From Symbiodinium natans (Eukaryota > Sar > Dinophyceae > Suessiales > Symbiodiniaceae): 64,000 nt of DNA. This document shows positions 1 through 9,739 of this stretch, in pieces. Under the pieces are notes generated by a model. The model did not search any database. It was not told the origin of the DNA and was given only the letters and a program-made list of their open reading frames with translations. The position numbers and the translations under genes are program-made. Location of the stretch: contig CAJNDS010000025.1 in assembly GCA_905221605.1 (NCBI GenBank), forward strand, positions 426,501 through 490,500, written 5' to 3'. How positions within the stretch are numbered: position 1 is the first letter of the stretch; every line of letters starts with the position of its first letter.

Positions 1-2
1 TA

Positions 3-1088
3 TTGAGGGTGCGCGAAAGGAGCGAAGCGATGATAGACATGGAACTCAAGTATCCTGCGTTAGAGAACCAGCTTTTTAGCGGATTGAAGAGAGCAATAAA
101 GTCAGAGTCCTTGTCGGCGAAGGTGAAGATGGAGATGTACAAGACTCAGCAAGTGGGAGATGGAAAACCGATGACGGCCATGAGATTGCTTACGCTGATA
201 GTAAAGCATGTTGAGATCCCGATTGCTAAAGAGAGTCAGGTACTGTACGATGGCCTGAGTAGCACGAAGGTGATGAATTTCCCGGGGAAGCCCGAAGAAG
301 AGGCACTGGAGGAGTTCATGACTAGATGGGATCTGGCACACACGAACCTTATAGGGCTGAAAGGCAATACCTGGAGCGAGCAACAGCTGGGATGGATGTT
401 GCATTCGAAAGTGCAGAGAGTTCAGGTTCTGAACCACGATATTGAGGCATGGAGATTGCTTCCGGATGAGTCCAAGACGCATACCTGGTTGCGAAAGAGA
501 ATCAAGGATAGACTGGAGATGTGGAGAGCGGACAAGAACATAGATGAGGCCTCAATGCGGGTGAGCCGACAGGCGTTCACGACTGGATATGCTGCGATGC
601 CGGCTCAGCAGGGATCCTATAGAGCACCGGTGAATAGAAGAAGCGCGTACGCTGATGATAGACCGAGGAGTTCATCGCCCGCAGGGGGAAATAGCTACGG
701 AAGAGGGATATCTGTGGGAAGAGGAAGGGACGGACTTTCGCAGGCGGGGAGAGCCGATGACCCGAAGAATAGATATGGATCCAAGTCGCCGTTTGGAAAA
801 AGAGGGGTCTGCTACCCCTATACGCGTGGAACTTGCCCAATGACTGCGGCGGACTGCAAACATTCGCACGACATTTATCTGTATAGTCAGGCGGAAGAGG
901 TCCTCAAGAAGGCGGGATACTGCTTTGAGCATTTTCGGTACGGCAGCTGCAGAAATGACAAGTGTAAAATGCTCCACGAGGCTATCCCGAATAGCATTAG
1001 GGAGGCTTTTGAGACAGTAGAGATAGAGCAGAAGGAGACAAGGCCATCGAGTCCACATGCTGATGGTGAAGGGCCAAGTTTTCGCTAG
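3..1088 (+). CDS. Gag-like nucleocapsid protein with two CCCH zinc fingers (5' partial)
   Basis: This is a 361-codon frame open to the left edge, so its true start is missing. The first ~180 residues are helical and charged, as in copia gag proteins, which package the element RNA into cytoplasmic particles. Instead of the usual CCHC knuckle, the C-terminus has two CCCH fingers: C270-x7-C278-x6-C285-x3-H289 and C307-x8-C316-x4-C321-x3-H325. CCCH fingers bind RNA in other proteins, so genome RNA binding is the inferred role. An Arg/Gly/Ser-rich linker (about residues 200-265) precedes them. The stop TAG at 1086-1088 lies inside the next frame, which is open from 1070, so gag and pol overlap in a -1 relation. 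Confidence 0.62.
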   Translation: MRVRERSEAMIDMELKYPALENQLFSGLKRAIKSESLSAKVKMEMYKTQQVGDGKPMTAMRLLTLIVKHVEIPIAKESQVLYDGLSSTKVMNFPGKPEEEALEEFMTRWDLAHTNLIGLKGNTWSEQQLGWMLHSKVQRVQVLNHDIEAWRLLPDESKTHTWLRKRIKDRLEMWRADKNIDEASMRVSRQAFTTGYAAMPAQQGSYRAPVNRRSAYADDRPRSSSPAGGNSYGRGISVGRGRDGLSQAGRADDPKNRYGSKSPFGKRGVCYPYTRGTCPMTAADCKHSHDIYLYSQAEEVLKKAGYCFEHFRYGSCRNDKCKMLHEAIPNSIREAFETVEIEQKETRPSSPHADGEGPSFR

Positions 1089-1126
1089 GGGCGGGCCGAA
1101 ACCCACAGGCCAGCGAGGATAGTCAG

Positions 1127-4100
1127 GTGTATGCGGCCATGCCTGTGGTACGACAAAGAGACGATGGCGCCGAAAGCACGCATAGGGGAATACTAGTGAC
1201 AACGACAGGCAGGGAGCGAGTGAAGAAGGGTAATAGGCGAGTCAAGGGGTTGGGCTCCGAAGAGACGGGGATAGCAGGACTGGATATATGCTATTGGAAA
1301 GGACACACAGCTGACAAGATGGTACGAAAGTGCAAAAACGTACACAAGAAGGGGTATGTACATGATGTGAAACGATATCCCGTGATTGAGGAGGCAAAGG
1401 CAAGGCTACGAGGAATATCCCTAGCCGAAGAGGTCGTGCTGGACATACTTGCCGGAGAGCAAGGCGAGGAAGGTAAGGATGCTTCAAGACTGGCTGATAG
1501 GATAGTGGAGGAATGCAGGAGAATAGGTATAGTCGACGAGAGATTCCGCGTGGATAGTCGAGAGGATAGTCAACCGGCGGCGTCTGCACAGCATTGTTTG
1601 CCATCGGTAATGAGACGATGGATGATAGACTCGGGGTGCGCTATGGATCTGATAGCAGAAGCAGACCTCACCCAGGATGAAAAAGATATGGCTATTGAGG
1701 CGAAGAAAGTGCGGTTCAACACCGCCAACGGCAACACCACGTCAAAGCAAGAAATATGCATGGATATTCAAGGGATGCCTGAGACGATGAGGATTAGAAT
1801 GCTCGAGAGTACTCCCGCTGTTCTATCGATGGGGAGGAGATGTATGAAAATGGGATATTCGTTCCATTGGCTGGCGGGCGCGAACCCCGTGTTCGTCAAG
1901 CCTGATTCGAGCTTGATAGTACTAAAAGTCATCGGGGATATCCCATACATGGTGGATAGAATGTCAACGGTCGTTAGTGAAAGTGAGCGGAGTGACTATC
2001 ACATCTATCCTGCTATGCCAGCGCCTCTTGCGATTGAATTGCCCGTGCGAGGAAATTCCAGTCCGAGGAGGATCGGAGAGAAACAGGATGAATGTAGTCC
2101 CAAAAGCGTGGACTCGGACACGGATAGAGACATCGAGGAGGAACCGATAGGAAAGGCCGCCAACGACGACGGGAGGCTACTAGACAAGTGGATGTTAACG
2201 GGTAATAAGGCGGTGTGTTTCCACAACAAACCAAGAACGAAGGCTTGCGATCCATGGTTTGAAACACTGAGATTCCCAGAGATACATGCACTTGTGCCGC
2301 GATTCGCCGAGAGATGTAGATCCAAACGTGTGTACAAAGATGGCCAAACCGTGGCGGAATGGATAGACTGGGTGGATAAGTACAGTGAGGGAGAGAATAG
2401 AGAAGCGGAGGAGGAATTGTGGACCGGCAAAACCATGTTCAAGATAGAAGGACTAACTTATGAAGGAGCGGATGCCGGGGAAGCGGCACAGAGCGATAGC
2501 GTGAAGGTGAGAAAGCACATTTTAGACAGGATAGCCACGGATGAAACCACGGGGTTAAATGACCTGCTGATGATGCTGGACAAGACCATTGGTACCAGCG
2601 GCGAGGCCGAAACGCTAGTCCGGATAGCCAAGTATCTGTGGCCGTGTGCTCCTCAAGAAATCTTGGACGGTGGGATGGCTCAGAAACCTCTAGGGGACAC
2701 GAGGCCAGAAATCTTGAAAATCAAACATGCAATTGAAGGTAGCAAACGCGTCATAGTGCACATCTGTTGCGGGAAATCAAGGGGGAAGTTTGATGACATA
2801 GCAACTGAGTTAGGGATGAGTGTGATAGACATCGACATGGAGGAGAACGTGCTGCAATCTGATACATGGTGGTGGCTAGTGAAGCTGGCTACGACTAATT
2901 TGGTGTTTTGTTGGCTAGCTGGACCGCCTTGCAGAACAAGATCCGTGATGAGACACAGAAGGCCGGGTCCGATCCCACTTAGATCGAGAAATGGACCAGA
3001 GCGGTGGGGATACTCATTTATCAGTTGGGCACAGAAGCAGGAGTGTCGTGACGACGACATCATCATACTGCGCGTGTGCATGCTTGTGGTGATAGGAAAG
3101 GCACGTCACCGACGACTGAGAGCCCCAACAATGTGCCTCATTGAGCAACCCCAGGACCCCGAAACATATTGGGATGAGACGCCAGATGGAGGATACGCGT
3201 CATTGTGGGCGACTGAAGAATGGGATAGGACGAGTGCCATTCTAGGGACTAAGTTATTTAGTTTCGATCAGGGACCGATGGGACACCCTAGGAGAAAGCC
3301 GACCACAATAGCGACTGACGCAGAGTTGATAGGATGGGCGGTCAATCTTAGAGGACCAGGGACCGGAGCGACGAACGATGGCGATGATAGAAGCAAGGGC
3401 GAGATGAACGAGTCACAAAACTGGTCGGAGTGGGCACCGGGATTAGTGCGAGCTATCAAGGAGACTATGCGTAAGCACCACCGAATTTCATCAGTGGTCG
3501 AAAAGGGGATAGACGAGAGGAATAGGGAGACAACGGCAGAACAAGACGATGGTGACGGTCGACTGAGAACGACGTTCTACTGCGCCGCGTGTAAGGCCGA
3601 TTCATCCGGGGTATGCGGTTTTTGTGAAAGAGCTTTGAGTCCTGAGCAGATTGAGGCGGGGCAAAGCGCACGCAATATGACGGATGCGGAGTTTCAGCTC
3701 ATCCACGGAATGAAGAAGAGTCCGGATGACGACCTAAGGATCGCGGAGCAAGTCGTCGCTGTACCCGGCGAGGAAGAAAGCGCCGAAAACGGAGGCGAAT
3801 TGGATGATGATATAGATTTGCCAGGAATAGCCGATGAAGAACAGGCTAGAAGAGGAGTGGGAGAGCCTCAGAAGGATGATAGCGCCGGTGACGTGGGAGA
3901 AGTGGAACAAGCAAAGGCAGAAGACGGACCTGCGGATCAGGTTCGAGTTGCGGATAGAATTGGCGAAGGGATAGGGTCGAGCAAAACTGTGAGCATCCGG
4001 AGAGCAAGATACTCACCGGAGTATGCAAAATCGACGGAACATTTGCTCACGCATCTCCCAAAGAACATGCACTGCGTTGCTTGTCGACAAGGCAAAGCAA

Positions 4101-7100
4101 TAAACGTCCCTTTCAACAGGGGCGAAGGCATCACAGACAAGGGCGCCGAGAAGTTCGGGGAGAGGGTCACTGCTGACACGATAGTTCTTCGCAGCAACAA
4201 AGACAAGGGAATCCGCGGAGAAAACAATGCAATCGTGATGTTCGACTTCAAGACACAGTGGATACACTGCACGCCCGTAAAGTCCAGGGGAACGGATGAG
4301 TTTGTGCGAGCTATCAATGAGTTCCGAGGCCCAGATATGGTAGTGCATCTGTACGCAGACGGAGCCGGTGAATTCTCAAAAGCCTGCGACGTCATAGGAA
4401 CTTGCAGGGCGACTTCTACACCCGGATTACCCCGAACGAATAGCATAGCGGAGCTCAAGGTCAAAGAAGTAATCTACGGTGGCAGAGTATTGCTGAGACA
4501 AGCAGGACTAGAACCGAAGTGGTGGCCGTACGCTGTGCAGACGTTCTGCTTCCATAGGAACGTACAACAAGTGGACGGGGTAAGCCCGTACGGGAAAAGA
4601 CATGGCAACGAGCAAGACAAAGTGAAACTGATTCCTTTCGGGGCACTTGTTAACTACCTCCCCATTGCCGAAAAGCCTAGAAAAGCTGGCAAAGAGGACG
4701 CGGCCCTGCTCGAACGGGGGGATCCTGAAAATGACGCTCTTGAGATTCTCGGAGCTGATGAAGATGTTTCGAGCATGGCCTTGCCCTCTGAAACGAAGGA
4801 AACTAAAGAACAACGCTCGCAAAGGGAGGAAGAGCTGAGAGAGATCGATAGACGTGCGCTCGACATGGTCATGACGCAGGACTTTGATGTGCAGCATGCA
4901 AAGGACATCATCCTGAAGTTCACTTCGATAGAAAAAGGAATAGCGAAGAATTCGCGGAGCATGGCCACCGGTAGAGGGTTCATAGTCCTGGGGCTGTATG
5001 CGTACGGAGGAAAGATTGGCGTTACGAATAGTGCCAAAGAATATCCGGGGATAGCCATGGTGTGCTGCGAGCTGATAGCAAAATGCTTCCCAGAAGCTAC
5101 TTTTACAACGGTGATTGTGTCTGTCGGAACCAGGATGGGGCCTCACAAGGACAAGTTTAACGAGAGCCAGACATACAACTTTGTTGTACCGGTAAGCGAG
5201 AGGGCGGGCGAAGCTATGATCTGGACAGAAGAGGAACAGTGTGCGAGTGAGGGTGGCAAGGCCGCCGGGATAGAGAAAGAGGTGCTTCCGGGAAAATGGA
5301 TATGGGGAAGGACTCGGAAGGTGGATAGTGGGCTAAAGTTCAATCCAAGAGTTTGGCATGCTACCGAAGATGCCTTGGCGCCGGAGGATAGAGTGATAGC
5401 GGTGGGATATACCCTGGCAGCGGGTAAAAAGGCATCTGTGGACGACAAGTGGAAGTTGATGAGGCTGGGCTTCAGATTGGATGAGCACTTTGCGACATTA
5501 GCGGATGGCTTATGCCAGGCAGCGTGTGCAGACGATGGTGGGGATGGGGAAGAATATGTAGATCACGACGCCGAGGAAGAGCAAGCGTATGCCGTGGCAT
5601 CCAAGGCGAAGTTCGACACTCCGACATCACCCGGGTTGTTCCTAGGTTACGCGCTCCAACCAGGGGGTGTTCCGAGCGGAGACTATATAGTGGTTGAGCT
5701 GGCGCACCTGTATCACGGATGGACGGTACCGTCGATACACCGCGTGAAGAGGATAGTACTTGACGAGGAGATGCCCAACTACTTCCCGACGCAAGCTGTG
5801 GCTGATAGGAAGTCGAGAATCATGACAGCGACTCGAGCTGATGCCCTGGCCAGATTGGAACTGGAGAGAGAGGGGCAGCAAGGAGAGGAGACGGAGGAAA
5901 TCTTCGCAGAGGAGAGAAGGGTACGAGCCGATGTGATGAGACAAATTAAGTGCGACGATCAGCATCTTCAAAACGGGGATTTCTGGGAACATGATGAGAT
6001 AGACCATTCGTGGACGCTTCATCACATCTTACCCCGAAAGGAGCTGTGTACCCCAGGCGAGGAGGTCAAAGGTACAGGTGGCCCCGGGGATAGAGAGCTG
6101 GGTCCAAGGAGGCGAACGTGGATAGTGTACGCCGATGGTACATCGGAGGTGCTGGATGAGGATAGAATGAAGGGCAAGAAGAAGATCACCAAGAAATGGA
6201 CGGGGTGCACTACGTTCTGGGAAAAGGGGGAGCCTGAGGGAGAGATAGATGATGAAGCCAAGGAGCGGGCGCGGGGAGAGAAGGCGACGGGTATACGGGG
6301 GGTGGGTTTAGACTACGAACAAGACATGCCCAGAATAGAGCGGCCGTACGCGAGATCTCACAAACCCAACTCCATTTCGTCAGCAGAGTGGAATAGGATG
6401 AGCCCGGGACAGCGACTACGTTATATCGAGGGAGACAAAGAGAGGATCATCAGAGGAGAGAGGCCCCCTTCGGCCGTTCGAGGGCAAGAGGAAATAGGAC
6501 CGCGTCCCGCAGAAATTGGAGTTCGAGAATGGATGGAGAAAATCACCGACCATGGCCAGGAATTCTCACCGCCGGAGTACCGATGGGATCCCCCACCGGG
6601 AATGCCTGAGGGTGGCCGAGTATGGGCAGTAAGAAACAATCGCGCCACATCCTACCGATTCTATGGCGGAAGGGACAAAAGACGGCTTGAGCTCTGGTGG
6701 AGAGTCACTCGGAGCGCTAATACTGGAGAGGTCTTAGAATCCATTGAGTACGACTCTTGTATACAGGCAGAGATGATGCGCAATAGAGGGAGATACCGAT
6801 TCGTTGTGCCCAGGGACATCATCACGGAGTTCTGGTACATCCCCGACGGAGGAGAAGACCGACGAATCAGGGATAGAGGAGAATCAGCAGAACCTGCTGC
6901 ACCGGCGTCCAGGATGGGGGATACTGAGGAGGTTACGAAAACCATCAACCAATTGTGCAGCACAGCTGGAATAGCGCGAACGCCGTCCGACAACATCGTT
7001 GGGGAAATGATGAGGGAGTTGGGCGAACAGCCTAAAGTGCAGATCATGGGGGTCGGATTAGAAGAGATCGGGGGTAACGGAGGTGAGAACGTATCTTGGA

Positions 7101-9739
7101 TATCGGGGGAAGGATGCGTGATAGGAGAGGGTGTGACGGATGTGGTCATTGCTATCGATGCGTCTAGCGACGGCATGAGGACAGAGGTTGATCGGAAGGC
7201 ATCCGGGTGGAGACGTGAGGAAGGCCTAGATAGTACGCGAGAGGCTCGAGAAAGAGTATTTGGCAATGTAGAAAAGGTTATCACAGACGCCAACAGCAGA
7301 GGAATAGTGGCCACGATCATCTGGATAGGCGGTAAAAGTCGAATGGCTGACGAGACCATTGTTCGAATGGCGCTTGCCTGGGACATGTGGATAGTGCGGA
7401 GTGATGGATGCATGCTGGGTATGCATGACGGGGTAGACGCGTCGTGTTACATAGGAGTCGTCACACCATGCATGATGAATGCGATCGCGGCGGACATGTT
7501 AGCATGCGATCACATGCCAAGGGATCATGACTTGATGTCGCGCATAGTGAGGACATCGGACGCGAAAATAGACGTACGGCGAGAGCAGGAGGGTAAAGCG
7601 ATACGCGAAATGATCAAGGTGTTAAAGGACGTGATAGACATCTGCGGCGAGGAAGAGGGTGATTCGGTGTCGATGGCATGTGAAGAACACGAGGGAGACT
7701 ATCTCGGATATAGCAGTGGTATGGTGACACTGGACGTGGACTCCTTGGCACAGCTGGAAAAGGGAACGATTAGAGGCGACGAGACTGGGGGATCACTAGA
7801 AAAGCTGTTGAAGATAGCCAAGAGAAGAATGAACGGAGGAAACTCATATTGGGTGATAGACATGGAGGGGGACGACGAGCACGAAGAATATGCTACGGAT
7901 AGAGAAGATCAGACGCTGATAAGGAACTATGCTGCTGCGGCGGCCGAGGATGGGGCACCATACATCAGTCGTGAGGAGATCAGATGGAAAAGATGCATAG
8001 TTATGAACAATCCTGGCCGAGAGGCATTGAGGGAGATCTTCGGACCACGAGCGAAACACACACAAGATCTGCGCGTGATCCTGGTTGACGGCGACGACAT
8101 AGGCAAGGTTATGATGACGAAGCAGAACAGTCGCCGCATCAGACATAGCACCGGAGGGGCCGCAGTAGCTTACCCTGGAGAAGAGCTTGAGGTGGGAGAC
8201 CTGAACGGGGACGGATGGATGATAGTGCTGACCGGGGAGAGGGAGAACCACGACGCAGATCGGCGCCATGACCAAGATAGAGAGGAAAACCCCGGATTCG
8301 ACGACCAGAGCGATGTGTTTGACTCGGAAGGATGGACGTTGTCAGACCTAGAAGAGGAACGGGAACCGGTGGATGAGGCATTCTTCAGGGCCGGACACGC
8401 CGAAACCATTAACCTCGAAACTATGGAGAAGGGCGAATGCAACATAGTCATGTGGGAGGCAGAGAGGAACGCACTAGTCCTCGAACTAAAGGACGACATC
8501 CACGTTCCACTGATAGGATACACCTGGGTTCGTACTGGGATAGCGTATCCGGAAGATCCTGGCACCAGTGTAAGAGTGTCTGCGCTCGGGCAGCTTGTGG
8601 CAGAAACCATGTGCGACGTCATAGGATACGAGGTATCACCTGAGCGAGAGATCCTGGTGGCTATACAGAATAGAAATAGCTTTCCCATCACGTTTGGAGG
8701 AGGAGGGGGGCCAATCATGAGAATGGAATTCGCTAAGGGAGTATGTCTACGGCCGAGGATGCGCGGGTGCATGATGCCTGAGAACGTGAAGGAAGTGAGA
8801 CATCGTAGGGCACATCGGGAGAGCAAGAAAGCAATCTGGGCAAGAGAGGCCCGTGCGAGGGAAAGAGACAGGGATAGTGTGGATCATGGGCTGAGAGCAA
8901 GGAGGAGTAGAGATGAGGATAGGCGGCGAATCGGCATCAAGCATGTCTCGAATAGGACATACAAGTGCCGAGAATGTCGACGACTGTTGGAGGGAAAAGC
9001 CAAGGTACCTAGCTTGATCCTCACGTCGATGACGCTTTGCTTCGCATGCTTCATGAACAAGCATACTACACCCGTTGATAATTTGATCCGGCAGGGTTAT
9101 CAGACTGAAGACGAGGAGTATGGAGATGGAATAGTCGCAGTCCCTGCTATACAGGTGGATGCAGATCAAGAGGATAGTTGGGAAGAGGTTGCGGAAAATG
9201 AAGTGTGTGATAGCATCGACGAGACAGTGGGAGAGTGTGAGCCACTGATGGCCACAATCATAGAGGACGAAGAGGAGGACATCGAGGAAGTTTTCGGACT
9301 TGTCGCTAGACCCGTGACGAAGGCTGAGAGGGCGATCAACCCCAAGGCTCGGGCAGCGCTTGATAAAGAATGGAAAAAGCTGATGGATCAAGTGGTCTGG
9401 ATAATGGAGGAGGTGCGTTCGTGGAAGGACGTTCAACGGGAGGCAATGGATAGAGGGGAAATAGCTCATGTAGGTCGTATCTTTGACATCTGTGTGGAAA
9501 AGAACTGGGAGCTTGCTGAAGACGATCCTCTTAGAAAGTATAAGGGGAGAGTTGTGTTTGAGGGATGTCATGTCAAAGACCAGGAGGGAAAGTGGGCCAT
9601 CTTTCAGGAAATCACATCATGTCCCGCGACACTTGAGGCAGGCAAGATGGCGGATGCCTATGGGATGCTGCCAGGACATGACATCGAGATGTCGGACGGT
9701 GAGTCGGCATACACGCAGGCGCTGTTGGGGGGGGCCTAA
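1127..9739 (+). CDS. Copia-type pol polyprotein: PR, MTase-like, IN, 2OG-oxygenase-like, RT (N-terminal part)
   Basis: About 2,870 residues; the first ATG is at 1139, but the frame is open from 1070 and may be entered from gag by a -1 shift. Domains in order: aspartic protease with D168-S-G; methyltransferase-like domain with CCG547-549, GPPC599-602 and E673-Q-P; zinc ribbon C819/C822/C830/C833; integrase with H972-x3-H976-x6-C983-x2-C986 and D1017, D1078, E1109; 2OG-Fe(II) oxygenase-like domain with H1340-x-D1342, H1411, R1422; a second Rossmann-like stretch ~2002-2118; zinc module C2614/C2617...C2638/C2641; then the start of reverse transcriptase (aspartate D2857 of motif A). Acidic linkers separate the modules. 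Usual copia polyproteins are ~1,300-1,500 residues, so this one is about double. The frame stops just after a run of eight G (9727-9734), and the transcriptase continues in the next frame. Confidence 0.82.
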   Translation: MYAAMPVVRQRDDGAESTHRGILVTTTGRERVKKGNRRVKGLGSEETGIAGLDICYWKGHTADKMVRKCKNVHKKGYVHDVKRYPVIEEAKARLRGISLAEEVVLDILAGEQGEEGKDASRLADRIVEECRRIGIVDERFRVDSREDSQPAASAQHCLPSVMRRWMIDSGCAMDLIAEADLTQDEKDMAIEAKKVRFNTANGNTTSKQEICMDIQGMPETMRIRMLESTPAVLSMGRRCMKMGYSFHWLAGANPVFVKPDSSLIVLKVIGDIPYMVDRMSTVVSESERSDYHIYPAMPAPLAIELPVRGNSSPRRIGEKQDECSPKSVDSDTDRDIEEEPIGKAANDDGRLLDKWMLTGNKAVCFHNKPRTKACDPWFETLRFPEIHALVPRFAERCRSKRVYKDGQTVAEWIDWVDKYSEGENREAEEELWTGKTMFKIEGLTYEGADAGEAAQSDSVKVRKHILDRIATDETTGLNDLLMMLDKTIGTSGEAETLVRIAKYLWPCAPQEILDGGMAQKPLGDTRPEILKIKHAIEGSKRVIVHICCGKSRGKFDDIATELGMSVIDIDMEENVLQSDTWWWLVKLATTNLVFCWLAGPPCRTRSVMRHRRPGPIPLRSRNGPERWGYSFISWAQKQECRDDDIIILRVCMLVVIGKARHRRLRAPTMCLIEQPQDPETYWDETPDGGYASLWATEEWDRTSAILGTKLFSFDQGPMGHPRRKPTTIATDAELIGWAVNLRGPGTGATNDGDDRSKGEMNESQNWSEWAPGLVRAIKETMRKHHRISSVVEKGIDERNRETTAEQDDGDGRLRTTFYCAACKADSSGVCGFCERALSPEQIEAGQSARNMTDAEFQLIHGMKKSPDDDLRIAEQVVAVPGEEESAENGGELDDDIDLPGIADEEQARRGVGEPQKDDSAGDVGEVEQAKAEDGPADQVRVADRIGEGIGSSKTVSIRRARYSPEYAKSTEHLLTHLPKNMHCVACRQGKAINVPFNRGEGITDKGAEKFGERVTADTIVLRSNKDKGIRGENNAIVMFDFKTQWIHCTPVKSRGTDEFVRAINEFRGPDMVVHLYADGAGEFSKACDVIGTCRATSTPGLPRTNSIAELKVKEVIYGGRVLLRQAGLEPKWWPYAVQTFCFHRNVQQVDGVSPYGKRHGNEQDKVKLIPFGALVNYLPIAEKPRKAGKEDAALLERGDPENDALEILGADEDVSSMALPSETKETKEQRSQREEELREIDRRALDMVMTQDFDVQHAKDIILKFTSIEKGIAKNSRSMATGRGFIVLGLYAYGGKIGVTNSAKEYPGIAMVCCELIAKCFPEATFTTVIVSVGTRMGPHKDKFNESQTYNFVVPVSERAGEAMIWTEEEQCASEGGKAAGIEKEVLPGKWIWGRTRKVDSGLKFNPRVWHATEDALAPEDRVIAVGYTLAAGKKASVDDKWKLMRLGFRLDEHFATLADGLCQAACADDGGDGEEYVDHDAEEEQAYAVASKAKFDTPTSPGLFLGYALQPGGVPSGDYIVVELAHLYHGWTVPSIHRVKRIVLDEEMPNYFPTQAVADRKSRIMTATRADALARLELEREGQQGEETEEIFAEERRVRADVMRQIKCDDQHLQNGDFWEHDEIDHSWTLHHILPRKELCTPGEEVKGTGGPGDRELGPRRRTWIVYADGTSEVLDEDRMKGKKKITKKWTGCTTFWEKGEPEGEIDDEAKERARGEKATGIRGVGLDYEQDMPRIERPYARSHKPNSISSAEWNRMSPGQRLRYIEGDKERIIRGERPPSAVRGQEEIGPRPAEIGVREWMEKITDHGQEFSPPEYRWDPPPGMPEGGRVWAVRNNRATSYRFYGGRDKRRLELWWRVTRSANTGEVLESIEYDSCIQAEMMRNRGRYRFVVPRDIITEFWYIPDGGEDRRIRDRGESAEPAAPASRMGDTEEVTKTINQLCSTAGIARTPSDNIVGEMMRELGEQPKVQIMGVGLEEIGGNGGENVSWISGEGCVIGEGVTDVVIAIDASSDGMRTEVDRKASGWRREEGLDSTREARERVFGNVEKVITDANSRGIVATIIWIGGKSRMADETIVRMALAWDMWIVRSDGCMLGMHDGVDASCYIGVVTPCMMNAIAADMLACDHMPRDHDLMSRIVRTSDAKIDVRREQEGKAIREMIKVLKDVIDICGEEEGDSVSMACEEHEGDYLGYSSGMVTLDVDSLAQLEKGTIRGDETGGSLEKLLKIAKRRMNGGNSYWVIDMEGDDEHEEYATDREDQTLIRNYAAAAAEDGAPYISREEIRWKRCIVMNNPGREALREIFGPRAKHTQDLRVILVDGDDIGKVMMTKQNSRRIRHSTGGAAVAYPGEELEVGDLNGDGWMIVLTGERENHDADRRHDQDREENPGFDDQSDVFDSEGWTLSDLEEEREPVDEAFFRAGHAETINLETMEKGECNIVMWEAERNALVLELKDDIHVPLIGYTWVRTGIAYPEDPGTSVRVSALGQLVAETMCDVIGYEVSPEREILVAIQNRNSFPITFGGGGGPIMRMEFAKGVCLRPRMRGCMMPENVKEVRHRRAHRESKKAIWAREARARERDRDSVDHGLRARRSRDEDRRRIGIKHVSNRTYKCRECRRLLEGKAKVPSLILTSMTLCFACFMNKHTTPVDNLIRQGYQTEDEEYGDGIVAVPAIQVDADQEDSWEEVAENEVCDSIDETVGECEPLMATIIEDEEEDIEEVFGLVARPVTKAERAINPKARAALDKEWKKLMDQVVWIMEEVRSWKDVQREAMDRGEIAHVGRIFDICVEKNWELAEDDPLRKYKGRVVFEGCHVKDQEGKWAIFQEITSCPATLEAGKMADAYGMLPGHDIEMSDGESAYTQALLGGA
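1604..1951 (+). other. Retropepsin-like aspartic protease domain
   Basis: The catalytic triplet D-S-G (residues 168-170, bases 1628-1636) sits in the context WMIDSGCAMDLI, typical of the copia protease, which cuts the polyprotein. A hydrophobic strand pattern and a downstream VLSMGRRC segment fit the flap and core. The position between gag and integrase is as expected. Confidence 0.7.
2735..3322 (+). other. Cytosine-methyltransferase-like Rossmann domain inside pol
   Basis: A hydrophobic strand ending CCGKSRG (from residue 547) resembles the SAM-binding strand. An acidic strand end follows (VIDIDMEEN), then LAGPPCRTRS with a Pro-Cys pair at 601-602 like the catalytic motif IV of C5 methyltransferases, and a strand ending LIEQP (E673) at the position of the ENV motif. 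The module ends FDQGPMGHPRRKPTTIATD. I recall similar GPPC modules in dinoflagellate retroelement proteins. Activity is uncertain because the target-recognition region is short and the match is by motif only. It could instead be a non-catalytic Rossmann module. Confidence 0.5.
4020..4640 (+). other. Copia-type integrase (zinc module and catalytic core)
   Basis: An HHCC zinc module (H972, H976, C983, C986) precedes the core. D1017 lies in TADTIV, D1078 in HLYADGAGEF, and the glutamate is most likely E1109 in TNSIAELK, a spacing of 30 residues from the second aspartate. WWPYAVQTFCFHRN is the usual tail of copia cores. The enzyme inserts element cDNA into chromosomal DNA. All three acidic residues are present. 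Confidence 0.78.
4960..5440 (+). other. 2-oxoglutarate/Fe(II) dioxygenase-like domain between integrase and RT
   Basis: The cluster GPHKDKFN supplies H1340-x-D1342, FNPRVWHATED supplies the distal H1411, and DRVIAVGYTL supplies R1422, the residue that usually holds the 2-oxoglutarate carboxylate. Spacing and strand pattern fit the double-stranded beta helix of AlkB/TET-type oxygenases. The substrate is unknown. Its presence in a retroelement, in an organism group known for hydroxymethyluracil in DNA, makes nucleic acid a reasonable guess but only a guess. Confidence 0.55.
7130..7480 (+). other. Second Rossmann-like segment in pol, no catalytic motif
   Basis: The pattern strand (DVVIAIDASSD), long helix, strand (VATIIWIGG), then a WIVRSDGCMLGMHDG...YIGVVT ending follows the second half of the upstream methyltransferase-like module, but without GPPC or the EQP glutamate. 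It may be a decayed duplicate of that module or an unrelated alpha/beta fold. Confidence 0.35.
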
